Shown piece after piece: positions 1-8,726 of a DNA stretch of 43,681 nucleotides. The notes under the pieces are model-generated. The model worked only from the letters and a program-made list of their open reading frames with translations, ran no database searches and had not been told where the DNA came from. Position 1 is the first letter of the stretch. Every line of letters starts with the position of its first letter. The stretch lies in assembly GCF_028716865.1 (NCBI RefSeq), contig NZ_JAQUOY010000023.1:1-43681 (forward strand), written 5' to 3'. The stretch comes from Candidatus Methylomirabilis sp. Its GTDB lineage: Bacteria; Methylomirabilota; Methylomirabilia; Methylomirabilales; Methylomirabilaceae. The position numbers and the translations under genes were made by a program.

Positions 1-407
1 CCATGCCTCTCTACCGTCTCCCGACCGATGACCTCTTCCTTCGCCCAGTCGGCGCCCTTGACTAATACATCAGGCTCAAGCGCTTCGATGATACGGCTCG
101 GGTCCGGTTCCTCGAAGATCACCACGTAGTCGACCGAGGCCAGGGCCGAGAGCAGCTCTGCCCGCTCATCCTGCGAGAGTACAGGCCGGAATGGGCCCTT
201 CAGTAATCGGACCGATGCGTCACTGTTCAGACCGACGATCAGCAGGTCGCCCAGTGTCCTCGCTTGCTGCAACAAGCGGGTATGTCCCCGGTGCAGTAGA
301 TCAAAACAGCCATTGGTAAAGACCGCCCGCTCTCCCAGCGCCCGGCGCTGCCGAACGATGACGCCCAGTTCGCAGAGCGTCTTGATCTTGCCGGCGCCAA
401 TCATCAT
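1..407 (-). CDS. rfaE2: D-glycero-beta-D-manno-heptose 1-phosphate adenylyltransferase (partial)
   Basis: Nucleotidyltransferase of the RfaE2/HldE C-terminal type, which transfers a nucleotidyl group to heptose 1-phosphate for lipopolysaccharide core synthesis in the cytoplasm. The translated strand shows FTNGCFDLLHRGHTRLL near residue 28, the cytidylyltransferase HxGH-type motif, followed by LLIVGLNSDASVRLLKG and VLVKGADWAKEEVIGRE, all characteristic of this family. The start at 407 overlaps the stop of the upstream DUF2007 gene in an ATGA arrangement, so the two are probably cotranslated. The gene runs off the left edge after about 135 codons, so the last part of a normal domain of about 155 residues is missing. 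No kinase domain precedes it, so this is the split RfaE2 form rather than bifunctional HldE. Confidence 0.9.
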   Translation of the reverse strand, partial: MMIGAGKIKTLCELGVIVRQRRALGERAVFTNGCFDLLHRGHTRLLQQARTLGDLLIVGLNSDASVRLLKGPFRPVLSQDERAELLSALASVDYVVIFEEPDPSRIIEALEPDVLVKGADWAKEEVIGRETVERH

Positions 408-664
408 TTCGCTTTCTCGGCCTTGTCCGGTAAAAGGGAGAGCAATCCGTATAGAGCGGCCTGTTCGATCAGCCGCCTCCCCTTTGCGGCATACGGAGCG
501 GAGGTCATCAGTCGGATCTCCCCAAGCGGACCGAAGGTAATCCCCTGAAACCCGCCGACTCGCATAGACCGGAGCCAGCACGGGACACCATAGCGTTGCA
601 GATGCAGGCGGAGGAGTTCCGCCTGCATCTCATCATACGTCGCATAAATCATCCGTTCAGACAT
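404..664 (-). CDS. DUF2007 domain protein
   Basis: Small 86-residue protein. The start MSERMIYATYDEMQAELLRL followed by a short YGVPCWL segment and a second half that ends in an alpha-helical KGRRLIEQA stretch matches the DUF2007 (putative signal-transducing) family, whose members carry one beta-alpha-beta unit of this size. The biochemical role of the family is not established. It sits directly upstream of the heptose nucleotidyltransferase, and its stop codon overlaps that gene's start, so they form one transcript. The link to lipopolysaccharide synthesis is positional only. Confidence 0.7.
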   Translation of the reverse strand: MSERMIYATYDEMQAELLRLHLQRYGVPCWLRSMRVGGFQGITFGPLGEIRLMTSAPYAAKGRRLIEQAALYGLLSLLPDKAEKAK

Positions 665-851
665 CTGTGGCCTATCGTAAACCGGCGCAAGTTCGATCGA
701 ACAACATGAGGCAGGGCGACTTCCCGGAGGAGAGACTGCATCGAGGGGGCGGATCAGCGCAGCGAAGTGACATCACGACTTCCAGGGGGAACCCCCTGAA
801 CGGCATCGGAGGGTGGCCCGACTCTTGGCACACCGACCAGCGGTCGGTTCG

Positions 852-871
852 GAGAGGCAATCGCCTCTCCT
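852..871 (-). terminator. Hairpin downstream of the Pal-like gene
   Basis: Perfect 8-bp inverted repeat GGAGAGGC / GCCTCTCC with a 4-base loop, six bases after the stop of the Pal-like gene. No T-run follows on the minus strand, so it may be a weak terminator or a 3'-end stabilising hairpin. The rest of 665-876 shows no convincing gene. Confidence 0.35.
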
Positions 872-876
872 CTCCT

Positions 877-1584
877 CTATTGCAAAACGAAATGGGCTCT
901 CCGGTTCAATTTCCAGGCCGACTCGTCGTGGCCAGGGGCGAAAGGCCGCTCCTTCCCATAACTGATAACCTTGATCCGCTTGACGTTGATCCCGGCGGCG
1001 ACAAGGTAATCCTTTGTCGACTTGGCGCGCCGCTGGCCGAGGGCGAGGTTGTACTCCCGCGTCCCGCGCTCATCGCAATGGCCCTCGATGATGATCGAGG
1101 CTGTCGGATTTGCCTTCAACCACCGAACGTCCTCGTTGAGGCTCTTTTTCATATCCGCCCGAATCGTTCCTTTGTCGAAGTCGAAAAAAATATCCTTTAG
1201 GGGTGACGCCTTCTTTTCTGCCGCTCCTTGAGCGGTTTCCGGCTGTGGGGTTACGGGGGGCAAGACCGCCTCAGTGGGTACCTTTCCCCTCAGCGCTGCG
1301 AAGGCGGCCTGGCACTTACCACGTATGTGGGCGTCAGGATCTGCGAACGGATTGAACTCCGTGGCCTCGTGGGTGAACCAATCCATGCAGGCTTCCGCGG
1401 CGGCGAATTCCTTAGGCGCGCGCGTTTCGGCGCCGGCGGCCTTCGCCTCGGTGAGGACGGCCTTCATGCTGTCCATCTCAGGGCGATACGACGCGGTGGT
1501 TGCGCACCCCGCGATCATTAGAGCCACCGATGCACAGAACAGCGCGAGTTGAAATACCCGACCGGTCTTCGGACTCCTGTTCAT
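877..1584 (-). CDS. Pal/OmpA-family peptidoglycan-associated lipoprotein
   Basis: Outer-membrane lipoprotein that should bind peptidoglycan through a C-terminal OmpA domain. From the ATG at 1584 the product is 235 residues: a signal sequence ending in the lipobox LMIAGC, a linker region with Ala-rich helix, then an OmpA domain with FFDFDKGTIR, ASIIIEGHCDERGTREYN and LGQRRAKSTKDYL, the classical Pal signature and its peptidoglycan-binding Asp and Arg. An upstream in-frame ATG at 1662 would place 26 extra residues before the signal peptide and overlap the preceding gene, so 1584 is preferred; a GAGGGGG stretch lies upstream of it. The region between lipobox and OmpA domain carries a conserved-looking Cys pair (EACMDW, GKCQAA). 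It follows a DUF4398 lipoprotein gene, probably in one operon. TolB is not in the window. Confidence 0.88.
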   Translation of the reverse strand: MNRSPKTGRVFQLALFCASVALMIAGCATTASYRPEMDSMKAVLTEAKAAGAETRAPKEFAAAEACMDWFTHEATEFNPFADPDAHIRGKCQAAFAALRGKVPTEAVLPPVTPQPETAQGAAEKKASPLKDIFFDFDKGTIRADMKKSLNEDVRWLKANPTASIIIEGHCDERGTREYNLALGQRRAKSTKDYLVAAGINVKRIKVISYGKERPFAPGHDESAWKLNRRAHFVLQ

Positions 1585-1642
1585 CTTCTTCGATCCCCCT
1601 CTCTTTGAGGCCGCTGTCGGCTTATAGCTGTCAACCATCAGC

Positions 1643-1999
1643 TTATTTTCTGCGCTGCGCAATCGCCTTGGCCTCCTCAGCGGCTTTCTTGGCTATGCCC
1701 GCCGCCGTCTCCGCCGCCGCCAGATCGCGCTCGAACAGCTCCCGCTCGGCCAGGATCAGGTACTCTTTCGCTTTGGCTATGTGATAGCGGGCTGAACCGA
1801 TCCTCGCTGCACCTGCGGCCTCCGCCTCGGCCACGGCCACCTTGGCTGCGCTCACAGCGGCTGGAGCCGTCCGCTCCCCGGTGACCCAATCGTAGGATTC
1901 CGGTCTGAGATGTATCCCTGAGCAGCCCCACAGTAACGCTCCCACACTAATCAAGGTAAGTGCAAGGGGCCATCGAACAGCCCCACCGCCGGTTCTCAT
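1643..1999 (-). CDS. DUF4398 domain lipoprotein
   Basis: 118-residue predicted lipoprotein. The N-terminal hydrophobic stretch ends in the lipobox ALLWGC, and the mature part is a single Ala/Glu-rich helix (KVAVAEAEAAGAARIGSARY then AKEYLILAERELFERDLAAA), the pattern of DUF4398 proteins. These are usually encoded beside OmpA-type lipoproteins, as here, where the Pal-like gene follows 58 bases later. An AGGAGGG ribosome-binding site lies about six bases before the ATG. It is probably anchored to the outer membrane; a structural or spacer role is inferred, not known. Confidence 0.75.
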   Translation of the reverse strand: MRTGGGAVRWPLALTLISVGALLWGCSGIHLRPESYDWVTGERTAPAAVSAAKVAVAEAEAAGAARIGSARYHIAKAKEYLILAERELFERDLAAAETAAGIAKKAAEEAKAIAQRRK

Positions 2000-2240
2000 C
2001 GCGTCCCTCCTATGTTTCGCATATAGAGGTGGGTAAAATCCAACGTGAACGACAACACATTGAAGACTCTACTCCTGCCCCGCCAAAGGGCTAAACGCAT
2101 ATAAACTATCACAGTCTGTTGTACCAGTCAAAGCCAATGTCTCCCCGGTTCGATCGCTCGCTCAGTCGCCTTACATGAGGATTAGCCAGAGGGAAACTGA
2201 CTGGTCCGACTGGAGCGTACCGCATAGTCGCTGGAGGCTG

Positions 2241-3683
2241 CTAAGGCTGACGATGGGTCTGTTGTTCAAGATGGTGATGGGCAAGGATGTGACGGGCCGG
2301 AGGGAGATGGGTCAGTAGGGCCGCAAGCGCCAGGGCGGCGATGACAAGGATCCACTCCAGCCGCATAAACTGGCGCAGGCGGCGGCGGATCCCCGCTACT
2401 TGGTCGCCACCTGCCCCTACGAGCCAGGCGCCGCCGAGGCGACCGATTGTTGTCACCAGTGGTCGATAACGCGCGCCGAGCGGATCGCGCAACAGCGGCA
2501 GGAAGTAATACCGGTTCACGGCAGCAAGCGTCAAGACCAGCCCCACCAGGACGACCTTGACGAAGAGGGTCAATCCATAGGAGGTCGTGACGAAGGGCTG
2601 CAACGATCTCACCTGCAACCACGCATTAAAGAGCCCCGCCACGAGCAGCGTGAACACGCAGTAGGCCGCCATCCTCGAAAAAGGGCGGCCGATCGCTGCA
2701 AGCTTGCGCGTCACCTCCTCCGTGCGAGGAGGGACAGCCACGCGCTGCAATAGGAATCCGAATGTGAAGAGACCGCCGATCCAGATGGAGACCGCAACCA
2801 AGTGGATCCAATCGATCAGGACGGGCATCGTCAGGTCTCCCCAGTCCCCGGCATGTCCAGACAGGCTTGTTGTCAGGGCGATGAGTGTGGCTGCGGAAAG
2901 GGAGAGCATAATGGTTCGCTGGCTCTGCGATACAGTCGTCCGACCGAAACCCCAGACAAGTCCCATGATTCCAATAAAGCCGAGTCGGATGAGCCAGACG
3001 ACGCCAAAGTGGGTCTGCAGCAGCACAACCGGGAGGGTGACGTGTATCTCGATAAGGCGCACGTCGCTCATCATCTGTGTTCTCAGGATCAGTTCGCCGA
3101 TAGTTGTCAGCGCCACAAGCACGATCAAACTTAGTTCCAGCCGCCGAAGTGGTCGCTCAACCGTCTCAAATGCCTGACGCGGAAGCACAACCGACCGAAT
3201 AAGGAGCAAGCGAAAAGCCAGCGCGCCGATCAGCATCGAGAGGCCGATGAAGCTGAGCCAGCGGACAAAGAGCTGCGGAATTGTAGCAGCCGCGCTGGTA
3301 GCCCAAGGCCGATCGGGCAGGCCGGGACCGATAGCAAACGAAAGACCACCTTCAGTGCGGTGGCCGTCGTGGGCGACAACGCTCCACACGATCCGGTATT
3401 GTCCTTGTGGCAGGGGCGGGAGAGACGCTTCCAAGACGGTGTGGTCGGCAGGGTTCACCCGTCCGTCCCCGTTGTCAACCTGCTGATGGCCGGCATTGAC
3501 CACCTTGATCGTGCTGAAGGCGGGCTCCAGCGCTCCGTCGAACCATAGCCTCACGCGCGGGGGCGGCGGCTGGAGCGTTCCACCTACCCGTGGCTCCGAG
3601 TGGTCGGGAAATGCATGGCCCCACGCTGTGGTGGTCAGCAGGAGCAAGCTGAGGGTGACGAAAGGCGCAGGAATGAGCTTCAC
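2241..3683 (-). CDS. CopC-CopD fusion, copper resistance protein
   Basis: 480-residue fusion of a periplasmic copper-binding CopC domain with the CopD membrane domain (YcnJ-like layout). After a signal peptide, the mature end starts GHAFPDHSEP, giving the N-terminal histidine typical of CopC copper sites; VAHDGHRTEGGLSFAIG near residue 105 supplies the second histidine motif. Residues from about 135 to 400 hold about eight hydrophobic helices with the CopD feature DWIHLVAVSIWIGGL. A last helix lies near residues 445-460 and the tail HILAHHHLEQQTHRQ is His-rich. The start overlaps the stop of the RND pump gene (ATGA), so it is the distal gene of the metal-efflux operon. Copper is the likely substrate. 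Direction of transport (uptake for CopD versus tolerance) cannot be decided here. Confidence 0.88.
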   Translation of the reverse strand: MKLIPAPFVTLSLLLLTTTAWGHAFPDHSEPRVGGTLQPPPPRVRLWFDGALEPAFSTIKVVNAGHQQVDNGDGRVNPADHTVLEASLPPLPQGQYRIVWSVVAHDGHRTEGGLSFAIGPGLPDRPWATSAAATIPQLFVRWLSFIGLSMLIGALAFRLLLIRSVVLPRQAFETVERPLRRLELSLIVLVALTTIGELILRTQMMSDVRLIEIHVTLPVVLLQTHFGVVWLIRLGFIGIMGLVWGFGRTTVSQSQRTIMLSLSAATLIALTTSLSGHAGDWGDLTMPVLIDWIHLVAVSIWIGGLFTFGFLLQRVAVPPRTEEVTRKLAAIGRPFSRMAAYCVFTLLVAGLFNAWLQVRSLQPFVTTSYGLTLFVKVVLVGLVLTLAAVNRYYFLPLLRDPLGARYRPLVTTIGRLGGAWLVGAGGDQVAGIRRRLRQFMRLEWILVIAALALAALLTHLPPARHILAHHHLEQQTHRQP

Positions 3684-6600
3684 GTCAACCTTCCTTCCAG
3701 GGCCATCTGTTGCCGGAAGACCTCTTCCCGCTCCCAGCCGAACCGCATGAACAGGGTCGGCACCACGATCATGTTCAGCAGCGTCGAGGTGAAAAGACCT
3801 CCCAGGATAACCTGGGCCAGCGGTCGCTCCAGCTCCTTCCCGGTCGCCTCGCCGAACAGCAGCGGGAGCAGACCTAACGCAGCCGCGGCGGCCGTCATCA
3901 GGACCGGCGCAAGTCGGTCCTTCGACCCCTGGATAATGGCGTCTTCCTTCGAAACGCCTTCAGCCCGAAGCTGCCGATAGTGGCTGACCAGAATGATCCC
4001 GTTTCGGGCGGCGATTCCAAAGACACTGATGAACCCGATCAGCGCGGGGACGCTCGTCACCATCCCCGTGAGCAGGATGGCCGCCACACCGCCGATCAAC
4101 GCCAAGGGGAGATTGACCATGACGAGGAGGGCGGCGCGTGGCGAATTGAACGCCTTATACAGCATAAGGAAAATTCCGACCACCGCCAGCCCGCCATACA
4201 CTATCAGCACCCTCGTCGCTTCCCGCTCACTTTCAAACTGCCCGCCGTACTCGATGAAGTAGCCGGCGGGAAGCCGGACCTCCCTGGCAATCCGGCTTTG
4301 GGCCTCGTGGATCACGCTGATGAGATCCCGATCCGCCACGTTCGCCTGCACAACAATTCGCCGCTGCAACCGCTCCCGATTGATCATGAAGGGGCTGTTT
4401 ACGATCTGCAGGTCGGCCACCAGCCGAAGCGGGATTTTGCGCCCCTCCGGCGCGTCGATCAAGAGATTTCGCATAGAGGCCTGGTCTTTGCGGGAGTCCT
4501 CATCGAACCAGGCGAACAGGTCGAACCCCCGTTGCCCTTCAATGATGCGAGAGATCGATCTCCCGCCGAAGGCCACTTCGGTCGTCTCCAGGATGTCACC
4601 CACGTCCAGACCGAGACGAGAGGCCTCCTTCCGATCGACCGCGATGCGCACCCCCGGAACATTGATGAGGGGTTCCAGCAACAGATCCGCAACCCCCTTG
4701 ATCTCTCGCATGATCTGCTCAACCTGCTGCCCTTTCGCTCGGAGTACGGCCAGGTCGGGCCCATAGAGCTTGATGGCGATCTGGGCCCGGATGCCCGAAA
4801 GGACCTCGTCCAGCCGGTGCGAGATAAACTGGCCCAGCACGGTGGCCACACCGGGAACCTGTTCCAGATGCTCGCGGATGGCACGGAGGAGCAGTTCCGG
4901 ATCGCGTTCGCTGTATCGAATCGCGATATCGAATTCACTCACATTCGGCGGCAGCGCCTCCTCATCCAGCTCTGCCCGACCCGCCCGCTGGGAGGCCGAG
5001 ATGACCTCGGGATGCTGCTTCAGAATTCGGACAATCCGCTCCCCCACGCGCATCGACTCTACAAGCGAGACACCCGGCAGCATCGTTGCCTGCAGGATGA
5101 AGTTGCCTTCGCGAAACTCAGGGAGGAAGGAGCGGCCGAGGAACGGGACGACCGCCAGACTGGCAGCAATCAGGAGCATGCAGGCGGCCATTACCCACCG
5201 GGGGTGGTGCAGCGCCCGGCGCAGGAGCGCTTCATAGGTGCGCTTCATGCTCCTGATCGTCAGGCTCTCCTGTTCCGGTTGAGCGTCCCCGCGGCGAATC
5301 AGGAGCATGGCGGCCAAGGCCGGGACTAACGTCACCGCAACCAGGAGGGAGGCAAGGATCGCAAAGATATACGCAAGGCCGAGCGGCGTAAAGATCCGTC
5401 CCTCCACCCCTCCAAGCAGAAAGATCGGCATGAAGACAATCAGGACGATCCAGGTGGCATGGACCACGGCGTGCCGGATCTCAACTGACGCCTCGTAGAT
5501 CACCTTCAGGGGAGGGTCTGGGTGGGCCTTCTCCTTATTGAGTCTAAGCCGGCGGATGATATTTTCTACGTCCACAATCGCGTCGTCCACGACCTCGCCG
5601 ATGGCGATGGCCAGCCCCCCAAGGGTCATCGCGTTGATGCCGATCCCGAACGTCTTGAGCAGCAGCACTCCGGAGATTAATGAGATTGGCAGCGCCGTCA
5701 AGGTAATGAGAGACGCCCGGACATTGAAGAGAAAGAAGATGACGACGATACTGACGACCACCACCCCTTCCAGGATCGCCTGACGCAGGTTGGCAATGGA
5801 GGACTCGATGAAGCTCGCCTGGCGGAAGACCTGCGTATTCAGCTCGACCCCTGGCGGCAGCGTCTTGCGAATCTCCTCCAGCGCCTGTTCTACCTGGTAT
5901 GTAACCGTCAAGGTATCGACCCCAAAGAGCTTCGAGACCGTTCCGATCACGGCGGGCTTGCCCTCCCACGATGCGTCCCCCCGCTTGAACTCCGGACCGA
6001 AGCGGACCGTCGCCACCTGATCCAACCGGATCGGTGTCCCGCCTCGCTCCGCCACCTTGGTCTGCTGAAGCTCTTGAAGCGACGAGATCCGGCCAGCCCC
6101 GGTGATGACGTATTCCTGGGCAGGCGTCACCAGAAAGCCTCCAGGGACACTGACGTTCGCCTTCCTGATGGCATCAAGGATCTCCTTGGCGGTCAGGCCG
6201 TATTGAAACAGCTTGTCCGAAGACAGTAGCACTTGATACTGCTTCGCGTCGCCGCCGATGGAGACTACTGAAGCCACGCCAGGAATCGCCAGCAGCCGGT
6301 TGCGGATCTCCCAATCCGAGATCGTTCGAAGCTCCATCAGGGAGACGCTGTCGCTTGTGAGCACGTATTTGACCAGCCAGCCCACCGCCGAGGTAATCGG
6401 GAGCATCATGGGACTCTTGGTTCCCGCTGGAAGCCGATCCTTGACCCCCTGGAGACGTTCGGTCACAAGCTGGCGGGCCGCGTAGATGTTCGTTCCCCAC
6501 TTGAAGACCACGACGATACTTGACAGTCCAGCGGTCGATTTCGACCGGATCACCTCCACCCCCGGAGTCCCATTAATGGCAGACTCGATCGGAAAGGTAA

Positions 6601-6793
6601 TGAGGGACTCGACGTCCTGCGGCGGCAGGCTAGGGGCCTCCGTCTGAATGACGACCTGAGGCGGGGCAAACTCGGGGAAGACGTCAAGCGTGATCCGGCG
6701 TAACGTAAACAGACCGACAACCAGCAGGACGACGAAAGCGACCACCACGAGGACGCGATTTCTCAGTGATCGTTCAATGATCCAGGCGAACAT
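3680..6793 (-). CDS. CusA/CzcA-family heavy-metal RND efflux pump
   Basis: Inner-membrane RND permease, 1037 residues, the usual length for heavy-metal efflux (HME) pumps that expel monovalent or divalent metals by proton antiport. It begins MFAWIIERSLRNRVLVVVAF, then ITLDVFPEFAPPQVVIQTEA, typical of the family. The fourth transmembrane segment carries IAIGEVVDDAIVDVENI, with acidic residues used for proton relay in HME pumps. The two large periplasmic loops and 12 membrane segments in two repeats are visible, the second repeat ending PVLMTAAAAALGLLPLLFG. It lies 15 bases after the adaptor gene and overlaps the CopC-CopD gene. Metal specificity is unproven; the neighbouring copper-binding fusion points to copper or silver. 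No outer-membrane factor is encoded in this operon. Confidence 0.92.
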   Translation of the reverse strand: MFAWIIERSLRNRVLVVVAFVVLLVVGLFTLRRITLDVFPEFAPPQVVIQTEAPSLPPQDVESLITFPIESAINGTPGVEVIRSKSTAGLSSIVVVFKWGTNIYAARQLVTERLQGVKDRLPAGTKSPMMLPITSAVGWLVKYVLTSDSVSLMELRTISDWEIRNRLLAIPGVASVVSIGGDAKQYQVLLSSDKLFQYGLTAKEILDAIRKANVSVPGGFLVTPAQEYVITGAGRISSLQELQQTKVAERGGTPIRLDQVATVRFGPEFKRGDASWEGKPAVIGTVSKLFGVDTLTVTYQVEQALEEIRKTLPPGVELNTQVFRQASFIESSIANLRQAILEGVVVVSIVVIFFLFNVRASLITLTALPISLISGVLLLKTFGIGINAMTLGGLAIAIGEVVDDAIVDVENIIRRLRLNKEKAHPDPPLKVIYEASVEIRHAVVHATWIVLIVFMPIFLLGGVEGRIFTPLGLAYIFAILASLLVAVTLVPALAAMLLIRRGDAQPEQESLTIRSMKRTYEALLRRALHHPRWVMAACMLLIAASLAVVPFLGRSFLPEFREGNFILQATMLPGVSLVESMRVGERIVRILKQHPEVISASQRAGRAELDEEALPPNVSEFDIAIRYSERDPELLLRAIREHLEQVPGVATVLGQFISHRLDEVLSGIRAQIAIKLYGPDLAVLRAKGQQVEQIMREIKGVADLLLEPLINVPGVRIAVDRKEASRLGLDVGDILETTEVAFGGRSISRIIEGQRGFDLFAWFDEDSRKDQASMRNLLIDAPEGRKIPLRLVADLQIVNSPFMINRERLQRRIVVQANVADRDLISVIHEAQSRIAREVRLPAGYFIEYGGQFESEREATRVLIVYGGLAVVGIFLMLYKAFNSPRAALLVMVNLPLALIGGVAAILLTGMVTSVPALIGFISVFGIAARNGIILVSHYRQLRAEGVSKEDAIIQGSKDRLAPVLMTAAAAALGLLPLLFGEATGKELERPLAQVILGGLFTSTLLNMIVVPTLFMRFGWEREEVFRQQMALEGRLT

Positions 6794-6808
6794 CTCACCC
6801 CTCGCACC

Positions 6809-8035
6809 TCAATGTGTGTGGCCGCCCAGTGCCGGTCCGCCGCCCTTTGCGGCAAGCCACTTTGCGTAAAGCTGGCGGCTGCCGTCCGTAATGACTCGAT
6901 CGCCAGGGGAAAGGCCGCTTTTCACCTCGGCATAACGGTCATTCCGGATTCCCAGTCCGAGGTCTGCACGGAGATACACGCCGTCCCGTTCGACGAAGGT
7001 AAACTCCACCCCCTCCGCGCTGATGAGCGCCTCAATCGGGACGGTGAGGCTCCTGTGCTGCTCTCCCACGATCACATAGACCTGGGCAAAGAGATCTTGT
7101 TTCAGCAGCCCGCGAGGATTTCCGACCTCTGCCCACACCGAAATGGTCCGCTTTACCGGGTTGACCGTCGGGCTGATGAAACTAATTCTCCCTTCGAACA
7201 CCTCATGGGGGTATGCGGAGACGGCGACTCGGACCCGTTGTCCAAGCCTGAGCAGGGGCAGGGTGTCCTCGAAGGCCTCCCCCTCAACAATCATGGTGGA
7301 GGTATCGATAATCTTCATCAAGGCAACATTGGGCTCAATTGCCTGACCAATCACGACGTTGCGCTCGACGATCGTCCCACTGATGGGGGCCGGCAGATGC
7401 AACGTGGCGACCATCTGCTCCTCACGAATCCGCGCGATCGCCTGCTGGGGCAGACCGAGAAAGTTCAGTTGGCGGGTGAGGCTCTCGATCTCGTTCAGGA
7501 CCTCGCGATGCTGGTTCTCGAGTTTCAGCAACTCCTTCCGGGCCACAATCTCCCGTTCAACGAGTTGTCGTACTCGCTCCAGATCCAGCTTCGTCAGTGC
7601 CAGCCTGTTCTCGGCCTGAATCAGGCTCAACTCCAGGCGTTCCAACTCCACACTCTTAATGTCCAACAGATCGTCTCCTCGCTTGACCCAGGTGCCAAGC
7701 GATGCATGAACACTAAGTACAATGCCCGGCACACGGCTGGTTACCTGCGCCACCCGATCGGGATGCGGCTTGACAATTCCATTGAGCTTGCGGACATCTT
7801 CAGTCGGTCGAAGCGCTACCGCCTCGGTCCTGAGACCGATGTTGTCGCGCTCTTCGGGAGTCAGTCGGATACCAATTGAAGCCTCGCCGAAACCGACCGT
7901 CTCCCCGTGCTCTCTGTCATGGGGCGCTTTGTCTGTCTCGCGCGGTGTGGGCCCGGTCTCTTGCTTGCCGCATCCGCCTGCCGCGACGGCAATCGCCAGC
8001 AATATCACGCTAATGAATTGTTTCAACTCTTGCAT
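6809..8035 (-). CDS. RND efflux periplasmic adaptor subunit (CusB/CzcB type)
   Basis: Membrane-fusion protein linking the RND pump to an outer-membrane channel. The 408-residue form starts MQELKQFISV; an in-frame start five codons earlier is possible. A lipobox (VAAGGC) follows the hydrophobic segment, so it is probably a lipid-anchored periplasmic protein. The order of parts is normal: beta-barrel and lipoyl half (GIVLSVHASLGTWVKRGDDL), a coiled-coil hairpin around residues 150-205 (LELSLIQAENRLALTKLDLE), second lipoyl half (LHLPAPISGTIVERNVVIGQ), then the beta-barrel and membrane-proximal domain. The His-containing C-terminus GGHTH may touch metal. It is followed 15 bases later by the pump gene. 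Confidence 0.88.
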   Translation of the reverse strand: MQELKQFISVILLAIAVAAGGCGKQETGPTPRETDKAPHDREHGETVGFGEASIGIRLTPEERDNIGLRTEAVALRPTEDVRKLNGIVKPHPDRVAQVTSRVPGIVLSVHASLGTWVKRGDDLLDIKSVELERLELSLIQAENRLALTKLDLERVRQLVEREIVARKELLKLENQHREVLNEIESLTRQLNFLGLPQQAIARIREEQMVATLHLPAPISGTIVERNVVIGQAIEPNVALMKIIDTSTMIVEGEAFEDTLPLLRLGQRVRVAVSAYPHEVFEGRISFISPTVNPVKRTISVWAEVGNPRGLLKQDLFAQVYVIVGEQHRSLTVPIEALISAEGVEFTFVERDGVYLRADLGLGIRNDRYAEVKSGLSPGDRVITDGSRQLYAKWLAAKGGGPALGGHTH

Positions 8036-8213
8036 CTCTCTTCTGCCCAAGCAAGATATCGGTCAATCGGAACTGCCCAACCATAGACCTTTCGCCTTCA
8101 GTAAGATGAAAAGAATGGAAAGTGGACCCCCTCGCCGGGCGGATCATACGGGTAAAAACTAGGATCTGCGCGGTCGAGGAGATGCCTACAATGCAAGAAT
8201 GCCGGCAGGCGAA

Positions 8214-8600
8214 TTAAATCTGATAGACCACGTTCAGTACGTACAACTCTTTTGAAGAAGAAAGTGCGGCGGATCGGAAGGCGAGGAGTAAGGGGCCGGT
8301 CGGTTCCTGTCGCCTGACGGCCGAGAACCGTTCGTGTGGAATGGCTTGCAGGGGCTCAGTTCGGAGGCTGATGCCGGCCTTTGCGCCGGCACCCGTCTCT
8401 TGGCCGCTCAGGGCCGCGTAAAGCTGGTGGCCATCGCAGAGGAGAGGATGGGATGAACTATGGTCGAAATCGGATAAGGTAACGCGCTGGTACGCAACAG
8501 CGCTGACTTGGTGGAAAAGGCAAAACGGATAGACCCACAACAGGCAGATAGCCGTAATGAGAGCCATGGTCGGAGCTAGCGATCCAGATCCCCGTCCCAT
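8214..8600 (-). CDS. Small hypothetical secreted protein, first gene of metal-efflux operon
   Basis: 128-residue protein of unknown function. A hydrophobic segment (MALITAICLLWVYPFCLF) gives a likely signal peptide or membrane anchor; the mature part contains His and Cys residues (DFDHSSSHPLLCDGHQLY) that could bind metal. An AAGGAT ribosome site precedes the ATG at 8600, and a good sigma-70-like promoter lies about 35-60 bases upstream, so it seems to lead the adaptor-pump-CopCD operon, although a 178-base gap separates it from the adaptor gene. Its position suggests a metal-binding accessory part, which is inference. The length and composition fit a real gene, but no family is recognised. 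Confidence 0.5.
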   Translation of the reverse strand: MGRGSGSLAPTMALITAICLLWVYPFCLFHQVSAVAYQRVTLSDFDHSSSHPLLCDGHQLYAALSGQETGAGAKAGISLRTEPLQAIPHERFSAVRRQEPTGPLLLAFRSAALSSSKELYVLNVVYQI

Positions 8601-8633
8601 TGAGTCATCCTTTTCGCGATCGAGGATAACTTC

Positions 8634-8662
8634 ATGCTATCACGGCCCATGTGTACTTTCAA
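8634..8662 (-). promoter_or_regulatory. Sigma-70-like promoter of the metal-efflux operon
   Basis: On the minus strand TTGAAA (8657-8662) and TAGCAT (8634-8639) are separated by 17 bases and lie about 35 bases before the start codon at 8600. No clear operator palindrome was seen next to it. Confidence 0.5.
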
Positions 8663-8726
8663 TCCAGAAAGCTCACAGCCGTGCTGGACTCTAGCCGACT
8701 CAGCCCTCGGGCAGAAAGACCGCTGC

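Noticed and set aside
667-860. Short frames on both strands after the DUF2007 gene
   Set aside because: Low-complexity, Arg/Ser/Pro-rich translations with no family resemblance, overlapping each other on opposite strands. The region looks like a normal gap with a hairpin.
3980-5329. Long plus-strand frame of 449 codons inside the RND pump gene
   Set aside because: It is the antisense shadow of a strongly conserved pump gene. The translation is rich in Asp, His and Arg with no recognisable domain.
6812-7879. Plus-strand frame of 355 codons opposite the adaptor gene
   Set aside because: Antisense shadow of the adaptor gene; no domain or ribosome site.
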